A program made the position numbers and the translations under genes. Below the pieces are notes generated by a model. The model ran no database searches. It was not told the DNA's origin and saw nothing but the letters and a program-made list of their open reading frames with translations. Shown here one piece after another: positions 45,301 to 58,391 of a stretch of DNA of 64,000 nt. This stretch comes from Tetmemena sp. SeJ-2015. Its lineage: Eukaryota > Ciliophora > Spirotrichea > Sporadotrichida > Oxytrichidae. The first letter of the stretch is position 1. Every line of letters begins with the position of its first letter. The stretch lies in NCBI GenBank assembly GCA_027382625.1, contig JAJKFJ010022879.1, forward strand, positions 124,001 to 188,000, read 5' to 3'.

Positions 45301-47861
45301 CTCGGATTTGAAATCATAGTCATACTAAGAAGGGATCTTCCAGGATTTGACCTCTTGGCTGGAAGGATTGGGGAGCACTCTTACATAGAGATCTGCATTT
45401 CCTGCAAGACTTTGCACAACTCCATACACATCTTGAACCTTGCTCTCCTTCACTATCACATAGTGAACTCGCTTTATTTTTTAATTTTATTTCTAAAGTG
45501 ATAATTGAAAAGACCATCTCTAATAACTCCGTTTTCGGGCACTCCTACAATAAGTGGCTGTGGAGTATGACTTTCGTAATTGAGTTTAATGCTAAATTTG
45601 CAGTCTTTCACACAGGTCACTCCAAGATAGATAGCGCACTGATCGTCCTATGAGGACTAGCCCTACCAACTTGGCTCAGTCCAGAGACTAATGAGCCTTG
45701 ACAATTTGAGTTTTTGTTCAAGATGTTCTGGGATTTGATCCATAGAGATTTTCCCTTAAAAGTAGAGCTTGAAAACATGCTCATTATAACGTAAGGCATT
45801 TAAAAATACTTAAATCACATTTGCTCTAATAGTCGAGATCAAAGCTTTAACGAGATGGCTATTTGTTAGCACTATTGAAGGAAATAAAAAGAAGAGGCTC
45901 TCCAGAAAAAGGTGTTAGGGAAATCACTATGTCGGGAATATTGGCTGGAAGAAGGTGCTTGAAGTAAGTAGAAGTATCTACAGATTAACTTATTTACTGG
46001 ATCTGTCCTTGGTACAAATAGATGTGAGAGTCCTTGGTGGTATACACTATCAAATTTAATATTCAATGTTTCAGACTTGCATCAATTAATCTTCTATATT
46101 ATTTTATCATGTAATTGTAGAAATCGTCTGTGAATTTTTTCCAGAAATCTCCTGCAGGATAAACAACTAAATAGTAGCTGCCTTCAAGTTGAAAGATTTA
46201 GTCACTCTTCTTGATTAAAAGGTTATGATTTTTGACTTGCAGCTCGTAATTTTTGTCTGACACTCCAGGTTGGCGACTCAGATACACCTTCACACCGTTT
46301 TGATAGTTGGTAATTTGAATTTTAATGTCCTTTTCGTAACCTTTAAACTGTTTCACCTTTATTTCATACAAGTCGTAGCTATCTTCATTAAAAAAAAGTT
46401 TAAAGAACGCTCGTTATAATTATGGATAGAGCCTTGGTGGCCAATGCCTTCTTAAAGTTCTACGAAAGAGCGTCCCTTGAGCTCACCTCTATCTACTTTA
46501 GCAACAAAATTGTCTTAAAAATATGACAAAGATATGAACAAGTGTGTATGTAGAGTATTCAAGAGAAAAGACTCCTATCTAATAGACACTATTTCCAGCT
46601 TTGTTATCATCGAAGAAAACAAAGTCAGGGTCGAGACCTGGTTTAGCACTGCTCTTCTCAAAATCATTCTTGCTTGGGTAGGGGTTCTTCCTGCTTACAT
46701 AGATGTCAGCATCACCGTGGATGGTGTTAAGAGTAAAAGTCACGTTTCTTACCTTGTCATCATTTGCCAGTGAGAACTGATAGTAGCGATAGTAACCTGA
46801 GCTAGAATAATCATTCACGACCTTGTTCTCCTGCAGCATATAGTAGTTTTATTAGTTGTCCATGATGTTGATAGAGTACTTGCAAATGTCGCCAATTGAC
46901 CCTTATCCTTTCACAACTACCACGTAGTAGCACTAGCCCTTATACTAATCTCTGCACTACTTCTCATCCAAATCAAAGTTTATAGAAGTCTTGAGTAAAT
47001 TATGATTTCAAACTTAATAAAATTCAAAAGCTTTGAAGTTACAGATACAAACTCTTCACTCCTCTTTGTCATCTTGAGAGGGTATAACCTCTTGCTCGAT
47101 ATGATAATTAAATTAATACTTTATAACATTTTCGAAAGTTTAACTTTTGAAGTTGTTTGCAATTGGAGGAAGACTAACACTACCTGAGCCTACAGATTAA
47201 TGACCGAATTGGGAATCAAATTGCTTTGTGTTCTCTCTAACTTTTTGTTCGACAATCATAGTGCTTTATTAATTTTCACTTTGTCTGGCACTGACTATGT
47301 TATTTGATTAGCTTATCACAGTTATGTCCTATTAACCCAAAGGATTATAGATCTTTATGTTTTAGTCTAGCTTAGGAAGCTCATTTCAATAATTTAGAAT
47401 GAATATAAGCTCACTTCTGGATTATCTATTCATCTATATTTGTGGAGGGATAGTGTCATTTCCTGAATCTCCGATCAGGTTCTTTTCCGATGTCACTCTG
47501 CCATTCTTTCTCTCCGCATCTGATAATTTAAAAACTATGACTTTATATTCTTATGCTTTTTTTATCTGAAATTTCTCCATACATGCCGAGCCTGTCAGTT
47601 GCATCACTCACTCCCAAAGCTAAGACAAAAAAAGTAATAATGAGCTAGAGCAGACTTCGCTGTCTTCTCGAGTACACGACCTCCTCTCTTATTGATCTAG
47701 ATCTGATTTTGCCTCATTTAACTCCTTTTCTGAAGCTCCTGCTTCTTTTATTGGAATTTATCATACAAACTCTCTAGCTTCTTTCTCTTGTACTCCTCCT
47801 TTTGTTACTGCCTGTTCATATCTCTTTGATTGTGTCTTTAAATGTTGCTCTGACCTTGCAT
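42302..47861 (-). CDS. Large surface protein with repeated PPC-like domains
   Basis: ATG 47861 gives a charged Gln/Lys-rich cytoplasmic N-terminus, then a membrane segment (LLQLIITFFVLALGVSDAT, about 47640). The long ectodomain repeats beta-sandwich units of the bacterial pre-peptidase C-terminal (PPC) type, each with Gly-Asp/Ser-x-Asp-hydrophobic-Tyr: GDADIYVSRKNPYP (46720), GNADLYVRVLPNPS (45400), GDPDLYVTYGDERMP (44860), GSADIYMSTYSDP (44510), and a more divergent SDGMPVRLNFHDYL unit (43840). The C-terminal membrane segment VLYILVVGGMLGAAYFYYN (about 42430-42490) leads to a Gln-rich tail. TGA at 42302; a second in-frame TGA at 42230 follows a further open stretch. IESs and introns break the frame at many points. 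Function unknown; adhesion or surface-coat role is a guess. Confidence 0.65.
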
Positions 47862-50800
47862 GTTGTAAGCCTATTGTATCTCAAACAATGTGTATCTCGC
47901 TCCTCTTATAATTTAAACTAAAAATGTATCACAGCAAATTACTCTTCTAAGATTATTTTTCCCTTAGTTATTAAGAGCAGCAACTCCACAAAAGGCAATA
48001 AGATCTTCCTCTTCCATGCAAACTGAGCTCCTTGAGGGATGAAGGAAATTTTGAGCGTTTTATTAACGGCTTTGAGTTCTGGAGGGTAGAGTACTCTAAT
48101 TCTATTCGATTTTCTGGTCTTTTTTATTTGGCATGAAGACCAAGGCTTCATTTTCATTAGGTTAGTCTCTTTATAAACGCAAATTCCTAAGTCTATCTTC
48201 CAGAGTTCCTTATTCATTGCTCTGTCTGTAAATCTACAAACAATTATTATACGGCATATATTCTAAATCTATTCATAGACTTCAAGCGATTCATTGCTAA
48301 ATTATTAAATAATGGAGTATAGAAATAATTCGTAAAGATCCTGCTCTTCGTTGCGCTGCTCTCGTTCTCCCTTCTCAACCCACTCAGGCTTGTCTTTGAT
48401 GATATTAGCAAGAAAAAGTTTGAAGCCCACTATCACATGCTCTGTCAGAATTATCACAAGCAATTTCTAAGTGTCATTACAAAATTGATATTTTAACTTA
48501 TCTTAATCTATCCTCCTACAATATAATGAATGATTGTAGTTGTATTCTTCAAGGATGACGTTAAGAGATGACGAAGTCCAGAATATTATGCCGCAGTTAA
48601 CACCGATTCCAACAAACGAGATTATCTCTACGATGCCTCCCCAAGAACCGATTCCCCTTGCTCCCACAGCCACTGTTCTCTTTTAGTATTAAGCCATCAT
48701 GTTAATGTCGCCTTACATCTCAATTAGATTCACAAATAAGGCAAGTAAAGGTGCTAAGGGAAATGCCTGACAAAAGAGAACAAGCAAACTTAATTGAAAC
48801 TATTTTTATAAATAAGGTAGCCGTACTGTAAGATAGTCTCTCCGTATTTACCAACGAGAATATTTGAAGAAGGCTCTAATTTGAATTGTCTTTCTATTTC
48901 TTCATGGAACAACACCCTTTCCTCAACTGCTTTATTCTCTGAGTACACAAATCTTATTGCATAAAAGATTATTGGAAATAAATCGCTTGGCAAGATGTTG
49001 AGTTAGTGTCGCTGCCTGTGCTTATGCATTTATTAAAGTCTTCATCATTTCTTGCTCTTCTTCATTCATGGATGTTGATCCTCCATTTATTCTCTCTCGC
49101 TTGAAGAACTCCGGTTCCTCAGCTAATTTTTAAATTAAGACAAAAAAAAATCAAGTAATTTCAGAAGCAACTTCTAACGGATAGCTCGATGCTTCCACCA
49201 TACTTTCATTTTAGGCACTATTATATCAAGCAGGCCAAAAGCCAATTTCTTCACTGCAAGTCAATATATTTTCACTTTTAAATTTTTTTAAGTATGATAG
49301 CGAGGTCTTGAGCCAGCTAATTAAAATTACAATCCGCGAAAGCTACTGCAAACAGTGAGATATAACCATTCACGAACTAAAAGCCAAAGTGCTTGGAGAT
49401 ATTAGAATTCTCCCACGTCTCTAGGAATTAATGATTCTCCCATTCCAGTAATTTATCACTCACTCGCTTATAGATCAATCCAAGAATGATAATGACAATA
49501 GCGTTTATAATGGAGCTACCAACTGAGATGGATGAGTTTTCTATATTATCTTGCTTGAATTAGCGGAGAGCCCAAAAGATGACGACCACAATGCATATTG
49601 CAAGTGAGCAAGAAGGGATTTCACCTGAGATTCTGCGGAGATAAGAATTGACGAGGTTTGTTTTCTTAACCTGCTTTGATTTAAGATCTATAACGTAGTC
49701 AGCTCTGTAGTCAGGGCTTTCTTAGTCTGCTTCATTAAATTTAGAGAATATATTTTATAGCTCCTTAGTAGTCATTCATATTCCAAAGATAAGCAATTTC
49801 ATTCTCTTTTCTCTTCCACACTTCATAAAAAACAGTTGACCAGACAGCAAGGATCAAACAGTACAAGCAGTTATAGGGATTAAAATAACTATAAGGATTG
49901 TCTAAGTCAATGGCCTCATTATTCTTATATTGATCTAAGATGAGTATCATCTAATAGATGAATAGGGCGATCCCAGGAATAGCAGGGATGATTAGCCAGG
50001 AAGTGTAAAACATCAGCCAAGCAAAGAAAAAGGCCTGCTTCTCTCCGTAATAGCTAGCAATGAAATGAATGGGCTGGAAATATCGCTTGTATTTTCCATT
50101 TACGAAGCCAAAATATTCTAAGAAAAAAATATATCATAATTAAGCCAATCATTAGCTTATACTTGTACTGGTTCCAGCTTTTTTAAATCTTGTCTCTGAA
50201 TTTGTCGTGGAGAGGAAAATGGTCAAAAATCACACCATTCTTTTCATAACTACAAAATTTCTTAGTCAAATAACAAAGTCAATCGAACTTCACTTACTAT
50301 TAAATGTCTATTTCTTCTTCAAAAATTTTCCTCATTAAAAACTACTTTTGTCTTGCTTGAAATTCCTCATAGATCTCCTCAGCATAGTCTTTAAATTGAA
50401 TGGCTTGATCCATGTCTAAAAGTCTAACTGGCAACTCGTAAATCTCTGCGACTTTATCTAAAAGCTCATTTGAGAAAAAGATAACTACCATCTCTTTGTC
50501 GCTATTTTTCTCATCAATACCTAATTCAAATGATTATTACTCACGGCTATACTTACACTGTAAAATCTCATACTCTATATTGAGTTCAGACAGCTGGTCT
50601 TCTAGAAGACCTCCCCTCTCTTTGGATATTAAAAACACGTAGTCAGGATCATTATCTACATCAGCTTAGTGAAGCTTCTTGTGGCACATTTACTTTGGAG
50701 TAAGTCCTCTGAGGTTAAGAGCTTCTGCCATGGAAGGGAATCTGCTCTCCAGCATCTTTGCTATCTTGATATGCACTCTCTTGTATGCCAAATGAAGAGG

Positions 50801-52071
50801 CGTGTTGCCATTTTTATCCACAGAGTCTTCAAGTGATCCAATTTCTAATTGAGTATTCTTTTAACTTGGGATAAACTTAATATCCTTAATGAGTTCTACA
50901 ATTGCCACTTGTCCATTCTCACTTGCAGCCATCAATGAATTTTGGCTATCGAAAGAGGAGAAGAATGGGGAGTAACCTAGTTGAAGTATGTACTCTACAA
51001 TATCCTTTAGACCTAATGAAGCCGACCAGAAGAGAATGTTATAAGTAATGTGCTCATCTTCTCCCAACATACTAGTTGGTAGGTCATACTTAAGCTTAAA
51101 TAAAGAGATGATTATGAGAATAGCTAGATCTACCTTTCTGATGAAAATGGCTGTTCCTGGTCTTACTGAGTTAATGGCGATATTTGAGTAAACTTTCCTG
51201 GTCCAACGCTTTTGTCAAGTGCTTCAATTGTTTTAAGCATCTTTCCTTCTGGCCCATTTTACATATCTCCCTTGTGAAAGTTCCACTCAGGGTTCTAGTG
51301 CTGATGAAACCAGAATCTCACAATAATCTCCACTATTTCCATTAAAGAGAGTAAGAAGAATGATTTATATTATAGCTTATTTCTTTGTTTCCGCAAATAC
51401 CTGCTATATCCAAAGGAGTATGATTGTTAGAATCTCTCTTTAGAAGAGCTCGACTCTGCAAAAGAAACAGCACACTCTTTTTATCGTGATTGAAAGCAGC
51501 CCAGTGGAGAGATGTTAGCAGCGTTGTCTTCTTTTGGTAATTAACATCTGCTCCTCCTTTTATTATGAGATAATTAAGAAACAATTTAAAGCTAAATCTT
51601 TCAAGAGTAGAGCTATACAATCCTTTCTTTGGCCAATAGCATCATCTTCATATTCATCATAGCCTCTGTAGCACACTGTATAAAATTTTAACTCCTTTTG
51701 AATGATAATTTTAACTTATTTTGAAAATTGTAGCTACCAACTTACAATCAAGAAGTGGGGTGAATCCAAGATTGTCTCAAGGATCAACAGACAAACTAAA
51801 CTTTAGCATTTCACCGATGAAGAACTCAAGTACATCTGCATGTCCATAGTGAGCAGCCTTCAAAACGTTAAGAATGACTAGGAAATGTGTTGTTAAATGT
51901 ATTGAATAAGAGTCAGTTATTCTAACTTACCAAGTGTAGAGCAGTCTTTCCATCATCATCTTAGAAGATGAGCAGCTCTCTCTTATCTATAGTTCCTTCC
52001 TCATAGTACTCTTGTACGATGGCCAGCATTCCATCCTTCACATAGTCAAGGAACTGAATCTGCTCAGTCAT
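47816..52071 (-). CDS. Ankyrin-repeat anoctamin (TMEM16-like) gene B
   Basis: Same design as gene A: ATG 52071 begins MTEQIQFLDYVKDGM, first exon ending in KTALHL and a GTAAGT donor. Ankyrin units follow (LHWAAFNHDKKSVLFLLQ, HTPLDIAGICGNKE, MAASENGQVAIVELIKDI). The anoctamin part includes the divergent membrane helices, YNCLYCLILAVWSTVFYEVW, GVNCGIIFWTSSS and the end LTEHVIVGFKLFLANIIKD. After ELFLYSII the frame stays open to TGA at 47816, overlapping the 5' end of the next gene, so the true stop may be hidden by an IES. Unlike gene A it holds no TBE. Likely a membrane channel or scramblase; function inferred from family only. Confidence 0.82.
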
Positions 52072-52318
52072 CTTGTCTCTTTTTCGTTCGTTAACGCACA
52101 GTTTCATAACGAGTAATTTATTTTCGCTCTTTAATTTATTCTTAAAATTTTATTTTAGAGAGCAATATATCCCATTTCGTCAAAGAGAAATGACATCAGC
52201 TGTTTAGAATAAAGGATTTAGGATTAATGATATCTGTATAAATTTTTATAAAGATCTTAATCACTAGGCATTTTCAATATGTTCCATATAAATAAACTTA
52301 AATTAATTTGCTGATTTA
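52072..52318. promoter_or_regulatory. Divergent upstream region, anoctamin B / VPS13
   Basis: 247 bp between two start codons on opposite strands, AT-rich, no coding signal. It should contain both transcription starts, and probably the somatic chromosome ends if each gene sits on its own molecule. No specific motif is identified. Confidence 0.4.
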
Positions 52319-55228
52319 ATGTTAGAAGGATTAATATCAAGTGTGTTGAACAGATTTCTGGGAAGCTTCATTTAGGACTTGGACGCAGACCAACTTAATA
52401 TTTCGCTCTGGTCAGGTCAAGTGAAGTTAGAGAACTTGGAAGTGAAGCCAAACTTACTAGACTCCATGCCTCTTCCTTTCACTCTACATTATGGAAAAGT
52501 AGGGAAGATTCTATTGGAGATTCCACTTTATTATAAAGGATGGTAATTATATTTTAAAACTTTACTCTATCCAGAGTTCTCCTTTGAAGATAGAAATAAG
52601 CGATGTGTTCATCCTACTCAAGCCTAAGCACTTTGAAAAGTGGAATGAGTAAGTAGAGATAGAAGCGTTCGTCAATAAGACACTTCAGTTTCTAGATAAA
52701 TATGAAGCTTACTTAATTATTTATATCCTTAGATCATTTGCAATTTTGACTTGCATTTAATTACTTGACAGAAACTACTCAGCTCGAGTAATCGAACCCT
52801 GGCATGATTGGAAACCTTGTTCAAAACATAGTTGACAACGTGCAACTCAAAGTCTCAAACATTTATATAAGAGTGGAGGACGATATCTCCATTCCTCAAC
52901 AGCCTTTCGCTCTAGGTATAGTGCTAGGAGAGATCACTGCTAAGACTATGAATGATCAGTGGCAGGAGGACTTCATTTCTGGAAAGGAACTTACAAACAA
53001 GTAGATCACCATTAAGAATTTTGCAGTCTACTAAAATTTCTCTGATGATGGGTCCAAGGACAAGATTATGTTCGACTATATCACCAAAGACTGGCTTGAG
53101 CAAGATTTAGATGCAAAGTAAACATCAGAAAGTAAAATTGAACTCTAGTATTTTAGAGATCACTTAGTTTATCAAAGATTTCTTCGGTAGGAGTGCTCAT
53201 TTGAAAACAAGTAGAACAACTACATTATAGAAAGATTCCAGATTCAGATCAGAGCCACTCTCAATAAAAACGTGAAAAACTAGAAACCGCAAGTTTGGAC
53301 CTCAATTCTAACTGATATATTGAAGTAATGGGATTTTTAATAATTGCATTAGGAGGGCAGTTCGAGGGAGTTACTCATGAAGTGACTACTCAAGCAGGAT
53401 AATATTTCTACTTTAGCGTCTAGCAGCAGCAAATTACTTCGCTTCTTAACTTTAAATGAATGGTGAGTATATATCATATTCTTAAGTTGCTGGAGTACAT
53501 AGGCAGCTACTCTAAGTTTTAGGCAGGAGTGATTGCTTAGTTCTACAAAAAGGAGATGACATCTACTGAAGAAAGCGAGTAAGATATCATTCTAAAAGCT
53601 GCTTTATTTTGTACTTTATTTTCTCCTCTCTAAATGAGATTAACTAATTTTTCTTTAGATACATGGAACTGTATACTCTCTACAAAGCTAACTTGAAAGA
53701 CAAGAAGGATGTTAAATTGGCTGCTGAATATCTTGAGAACTTGAGAAGCAAATACGAGCGTCACTTCCCTTATGAAAAACTCATCATGCTATACTAATTT
53801 ATTAGCTCTAATAAGCTCCATCCTAATTTAATTTTCAATTTTAAATAATATGTTCATCATATTAGCTTTAATTTTTGCTAAGAACTATTGCAACCAAGAA
53901 ATTTGAATTCGAGTAGTTGTAAGCACCACTTTATGAGCTAATTATTTATGGGTAGTAAACTCAAAGAATAAACTTCAGTCTCTGAGAGAGTGAGGGAATA
54001 TGAGTCTGAGAAGCAAGGCTACTTCAACTCTATGAAAGGTTGGCTAGGCTATGGCAAATCAGAGCAAGAGTTAGCGGAGGAGAGATTATAGATTGAGCAA
54101 TACAAGCAACTTTTAGAGGAGTAGACTCAATAAAATCTACAGATCCAAAACTAATAGCCTCAAATTATAAGATAGGTCATGTTTTAAGCTTTCTGAGGAG
54201 ATTGAAACGCTCAAGAAAAATAAGGGCGCCGAGATGCAAGAGAGATCAGACTTAGATGCGTTTATAGGAACTGACTATGTCTAATTCGATATTCTGATAA
54301 ACGTGCCTGAGATTCACTTTGTGCTTAGAAGAGGGGATGATAAGCAGCTAGTCGAATTTATATTATGCTTTGAACTTGTAATAGAGAAGTTGAAAATGCA
54401 CAACCAAAAGGGCTTAGACTTTGTTGACGCCATGCTATCACTAAACAAATTCAATCTTCATGATCGCATCTCACCACTCCTTGCTTAAGAACAATCATCT
54501 TCAGATCGCAATGCCATTAACTTTATGCAAATTACTATATAATATAATTAACTCTGCAGAAACTCATCAAGATCCAATCTATCCTTACTTGATAGAAACC
54601 TACACGCCAATGACTGATAAAGTAATGAAGAGAGTCCTCACCAAGAATTTGTTTGGCTTGAATCTTACTAAAAAGGACTCAAGTATATTGTCTAGTGAGG
54701 ATAAACTAGACGACAAAAATGCTCTCAACATTCGTTTCTTGAATCATCCCCTCAAGAATACCAACTCCCCCTTAAAGTTGACAGTATCAAGTGACTCTCA
54801 GCTACTCATCTTCCTTAATTTGACTTGCTTAAATGAGCTGAGTAAGATGTTCGCAAAAGCTTTTCAAAACTAGGAGGACATGATTGAATATTACAAGAAT
54901 GTAGCAAGTGAGCAAGTCTACAAATATGTGCTAGAGGGAAGTGAGTATATGATGAACAATCAGCAACTTAAATGCAATTATAAGCTAGTTATAGATTATA
55001 AATAACTTGAGTAAGAGGAGTAAGAGTAGAAGGGAGACCCAAAGCATGCTTCAATCATTCTAGACATAAATCTAAACGCTCCAGTTATCTTTATTCCGCA
55101 AGACTATGAAAGATGGGAGAATAATTAAGTGCTTGTCTTCGATCTAGGAACAATCTCAATCGATAGCAGGATAGTGGAATTTGATCCAACCAAAAATTAC
55201 AAACTAGAAGAAAACTTCATGCTTTTGT
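52319..55228 (+). CDS. VPS13-like lipid transfer protein, N-terminal part
   Basis: ATG 52319 begins MLEGLISSVLNRFLGSFIQD, the chorein N-terminus that forms the opening of the lipid groove; LWSGQVKLENLEVKPNLLD and PFTLHYGKVGKILLEIP follow, as in all VPS13 proteins. Further family stretches are NLVQNIVDNVQLKVSNIYIR, a Gln-rich helical linker near 54000-54200 (WLGYGKSEQELAEE) and DLNAPVIFIPQ-like sequence near 55060. The frame ends abruptly inside KNYKLEENFMLL at pointer CTTCATGCTTTTGT (55215-55228). The same 14 bases open the C-terminal part at 28337, and joining them gives EENFMLLYDAYNFKLENL. Short introns are common. Confidence 0.88.
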
Positions 55229-55288
55229 TAAAATTAGAATGAAGGAGGAAGAAGTTATTCATGATAAGAGTTTTAATAAAATTAAGGT

Positions 55289-56423
55289 TCATACATGAAC
55301 TAAGAAGTCTGTAACAACAGGCATATGATCTGAACCGTAAATAGTTGGATCTTAAGGATGGCATTAATCGCCCATTACTACAGAACTTAAAGGCTGGATA
55401 TGATTTCCTTTGTAGAAAATGAAATCAAAGGTACCAGGAGGATCAGTATCCATGAACTCTGCTTAAATTCCAGTTGGGAAAGTTAAAGAAGGTTCTTTCT
55501 TGTTTATCTCAAGATAGCTGGACTTAAATCCTTATTCGATAAAGTAGTTGTAGGTCTCACTTCCAACATTTGCATTAAAATCGCCCACTATAGAATATTT
55601 GCATGAAATTAAGAGTGAATATAAAAGTCTATGATTATTGTTTCATCCTAGTCTGATGATCCTTCTCTCTTTACATCATCGCCTTATTTTAAGCCTTAAT
55701 TGACCCAATAGACCAAAGCTTTAGCTTAATGCAATCTCACAAGCCCCTCCGAAATAACATGATGAAGATGAGTGGTCACAAAATGCACTATATGACCTGA
55801 ATCTTCCAACTCAATTTAAACTCTCATAGCGTTTCTAAAAGGCACTCAGCTAAAGAGAGTCAGAATCTCGGACCTTAAATTTCCTAAATAAATTTCATTA
55901 AAGCTATTCGATAAAAAAAGGCTTACCCACTGTTAAGAAGGGAGTTATCAACTAGTATAGAATTTCCATCTAGTTTGGCATTCTTGTCTGGATTTTTGTT
56001 GAAATGGAAGATGGGAAGTTGAACTTTGGTGTTGATGGCGAGGTAACCTAGTCTTCTTTCTGATGCATTAATCTCATCAAGGTTAATTTAGTGCCTCAAT
56101 GAAAATAGTAATCCTATTATGTTAAAAATACAATGACTCTCCTGTAGGGTGAGCGAGCTCTTCGATCTAAGCAGGCCCAAATACAACTTCTTGCAAGCCA
56201 ATCAAATCAGCATTCAGTTCATATAGGTTTCTCTTCTAATAAACAGAATATTTCTATTAAATAATTAATCTTCAAAAGTTCTTCTCTTTCAGTGTATCTA
56301 TCTATTCCAAAATATGATACACTCAGAATCTACTATACCCTTAGTATTGAGAATATTGTAAGTTGCGACTCTCAATTTGATCGCTCTCTTCAGATCTGTA
56401 TCTTCGCTTTGTGCAGTATCCAT
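55289..56423 (-). CDS. Endonuclease/exonuclease/phosphatase-fold protein (CCR4-like)
   Basis: ATG 56423 begins MDTAQSEDTDLKRAIKLRVA and runs into the first strand VATYNILNT. The metal-binding Glu motif LNADLIGLQEVVFG, the His-containing HFVTTHLHHV, the GDFNANVGS motif and the terminal SDHMPVVTDF are all present, as is TFDFIFYKG. This set is typical of CCR4/nocturnin/2'-phosphodiesterase relatives that cleave RNA 3' ends or nucleotides, Mg-dependent. Frame changes near 56250, 56090 and 55600 mark IESs or introns. It ends VVTDFLVHV, TGA at 55289. Substrate cannot be told from sequence. Confidence 0.82.
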
Positions 56424-58391
56424 TTAGAATTTATTTAATTGTGGATATCTCATTTGAAAAGATATTCTCATCCTGATTCATAAGTAATGCCATCTACTTC
56501 TTCTCATCGTGATCAATAACCAAGTTGACGTCTTTACCCATCAAACTGGCTAGTTTAAATCTGTCGCTAAGAAAACTGCTTTTCTTGTTGGTTGGGTCAT
56601 AACGCTTAATGATAAAAGGGAATAGATATTCTAATTCATACTATAGAGCAGTTTTCTTGCACTCGGATAGCTAAGACTCTGTACAGAATCCAGCGTAGAG
56701 CAAAGGAGCGGGTCCACTCAGAACTGAGAGAATGAATTCTATTGCAATATCTTGATCTGCAAACGAAAGGTCAGGAGTTTCATCTCTTTTTTAAATTGAT
56801 GAAATATCATTATCATAATTATGCTAGCTATATATTTGAGTTTTGTAAAGATAGACAAGTGATTAATCTTCTTCAACTTCTCCATTCTGATCAAATCCGT
56901 CTTGAAGCATCTCGTAGCCAACTCCTGGAGTTACCTCACTTACTATGATAGTGTATGTACTTGTCATGAGTGCGTCAATGCAAATGAAGTAATCGCCTTT
57001 CCGAGCACTCTTCTACATTCTATCAGATTTTGATATCACTAGCACTGAGCTATGAGTGGTTCCCTCGTGATAGAAAGCAGGCTGAGTATTCTTGTCCTTT
57101 ACTGGGATTGATCTTGGGTTTACAGAGTATGAAATAAAGAACTAATATATTATCAAAAATATCATTAGAGTACGAGATCATTCCAGAATATTGAGCAACC
57201 TTGATGTGAAGATCAATTATTTCTGACTGTATGTAATACTTGTAGCAGTTTCTTTCACCATAGAAAGCTACATCGTCGTATCTCTTGTCAGATGAAAGCT
57301 GAGGAGTTCCTACATTAAAAATTCTTACACTTTTTATAATAGCATTAGTCTTGGCAGTGAATGAGTAGATGCCTGGCTTATCCACATCGAACAAAATGGT
57401 GATATAGCAGTCTGTGCACCAGTCCTCTGGATAATTCTCACTCAAGCGAAGAGTCTATCCTAGTCTCCAACCTGGGACACTTATTTATCTCACACATTAA
57501 AATTTGATTCACACTCTTTCTGGTTGAAGAGTTAGGGTTAACATCTTACTTAGTACTTGCTTGTATGCTAATTCTTTCGTTCTTTGAAGAGATGGGGAGA
57601 GCTGTCAACATGACTGACTTAACTGATTGCGATTAATCGTTGCTCACAGGCCTTGGGATATAGAAACTGTAGACGTGGGTCGACCATGCTGAGAAGTCTT
57701 CCTATAACTCTTCTCCATCTTCCACTATCTTAGGGTATACAAGTTGAGGAAACATTGCGAAAATGCTAAAACTCAACATCTAATTCTAACTAAAGCGAAT
57801 TAGAAATGCATCCTGCGTCACATCTTACTCCGATATACAAGTCCATCTCTGGTTCTAAGTTGACACTCGAAATTGAGCAGGCTTCCTGTCCATAGGATGA
57901 ACACACCCAGTCACTTGCCTCAAAGGAGTTGGGATACTTGTTTTTCTATAAAAAGGGGTATGGTTAATTACCAGTCAACATTTTAAATTAGTCTGACATC
58001 ACCTCGTCACTCCAATCTCACAAGACAGCCATATATCTTTAAAACAAATTTTGAATTGATCAAAATTGAATCTTACCTTTGAAACGAAGACGTCTGGGTC
58101 ACTTGGATTCTCCTGCACTGACTTTGCCTTAATGACTAAATGCTGCTTCTTGTCAAAGACAGGCCCTGATCCTTAAGTTCTGCTAGACTTAGGAAGGGTG
58201 ACTTTGAAATATTTGAATTTAGTATTGTCAGTCTCAAAATAGTCTGATATGACATCTAGTTTGAGAGTATTTATTTCTGCTTTTGTGTCTAATTCTCTCA
58301 TGCTCACAACTTCTCTCATTCGCTCTTTGATCTCTGCACATTGTGAGGGTAGTAAGGTAAATGTGCTTAGAAGGACAAGGAGTGAAGTCAC
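56424..58391 (-). CDS. Secreted or surface PPC-like protein, second copy
   Basis: A hydrophobic leader (TSLLVLLSTFTLLPSQCAEI) near 58320-58390 lacks an in-frame ATG, so the start exon is missing or behind an IES. The ectodomain has PPC-like strands (NPSDPDVFVSK, MDLYIGVRCDAGCISNSL, CYITILFDVDKPGIYSFTAK, SARKGDYFICIDALMTSTYT), like the large protein at 42302-47861. The C-terminal part (SVLSGPAPLLYAGFCTE, ELEYLFPFIIKRYDP, GKDVNLVIDHDEKKQMALLM) continues open into the start of the nuclease gene, so the stop is unresolved. Role unknown. Confidence 0.5.

Noticed and set aside
47816..48217. A separate small gene starting MNKELWKIDLGICVYKETN
   Set aside because: The frame is continuous with the 3' end of anoctamin B, so it is more simply its extension or an unremoved tail; not listed separately.
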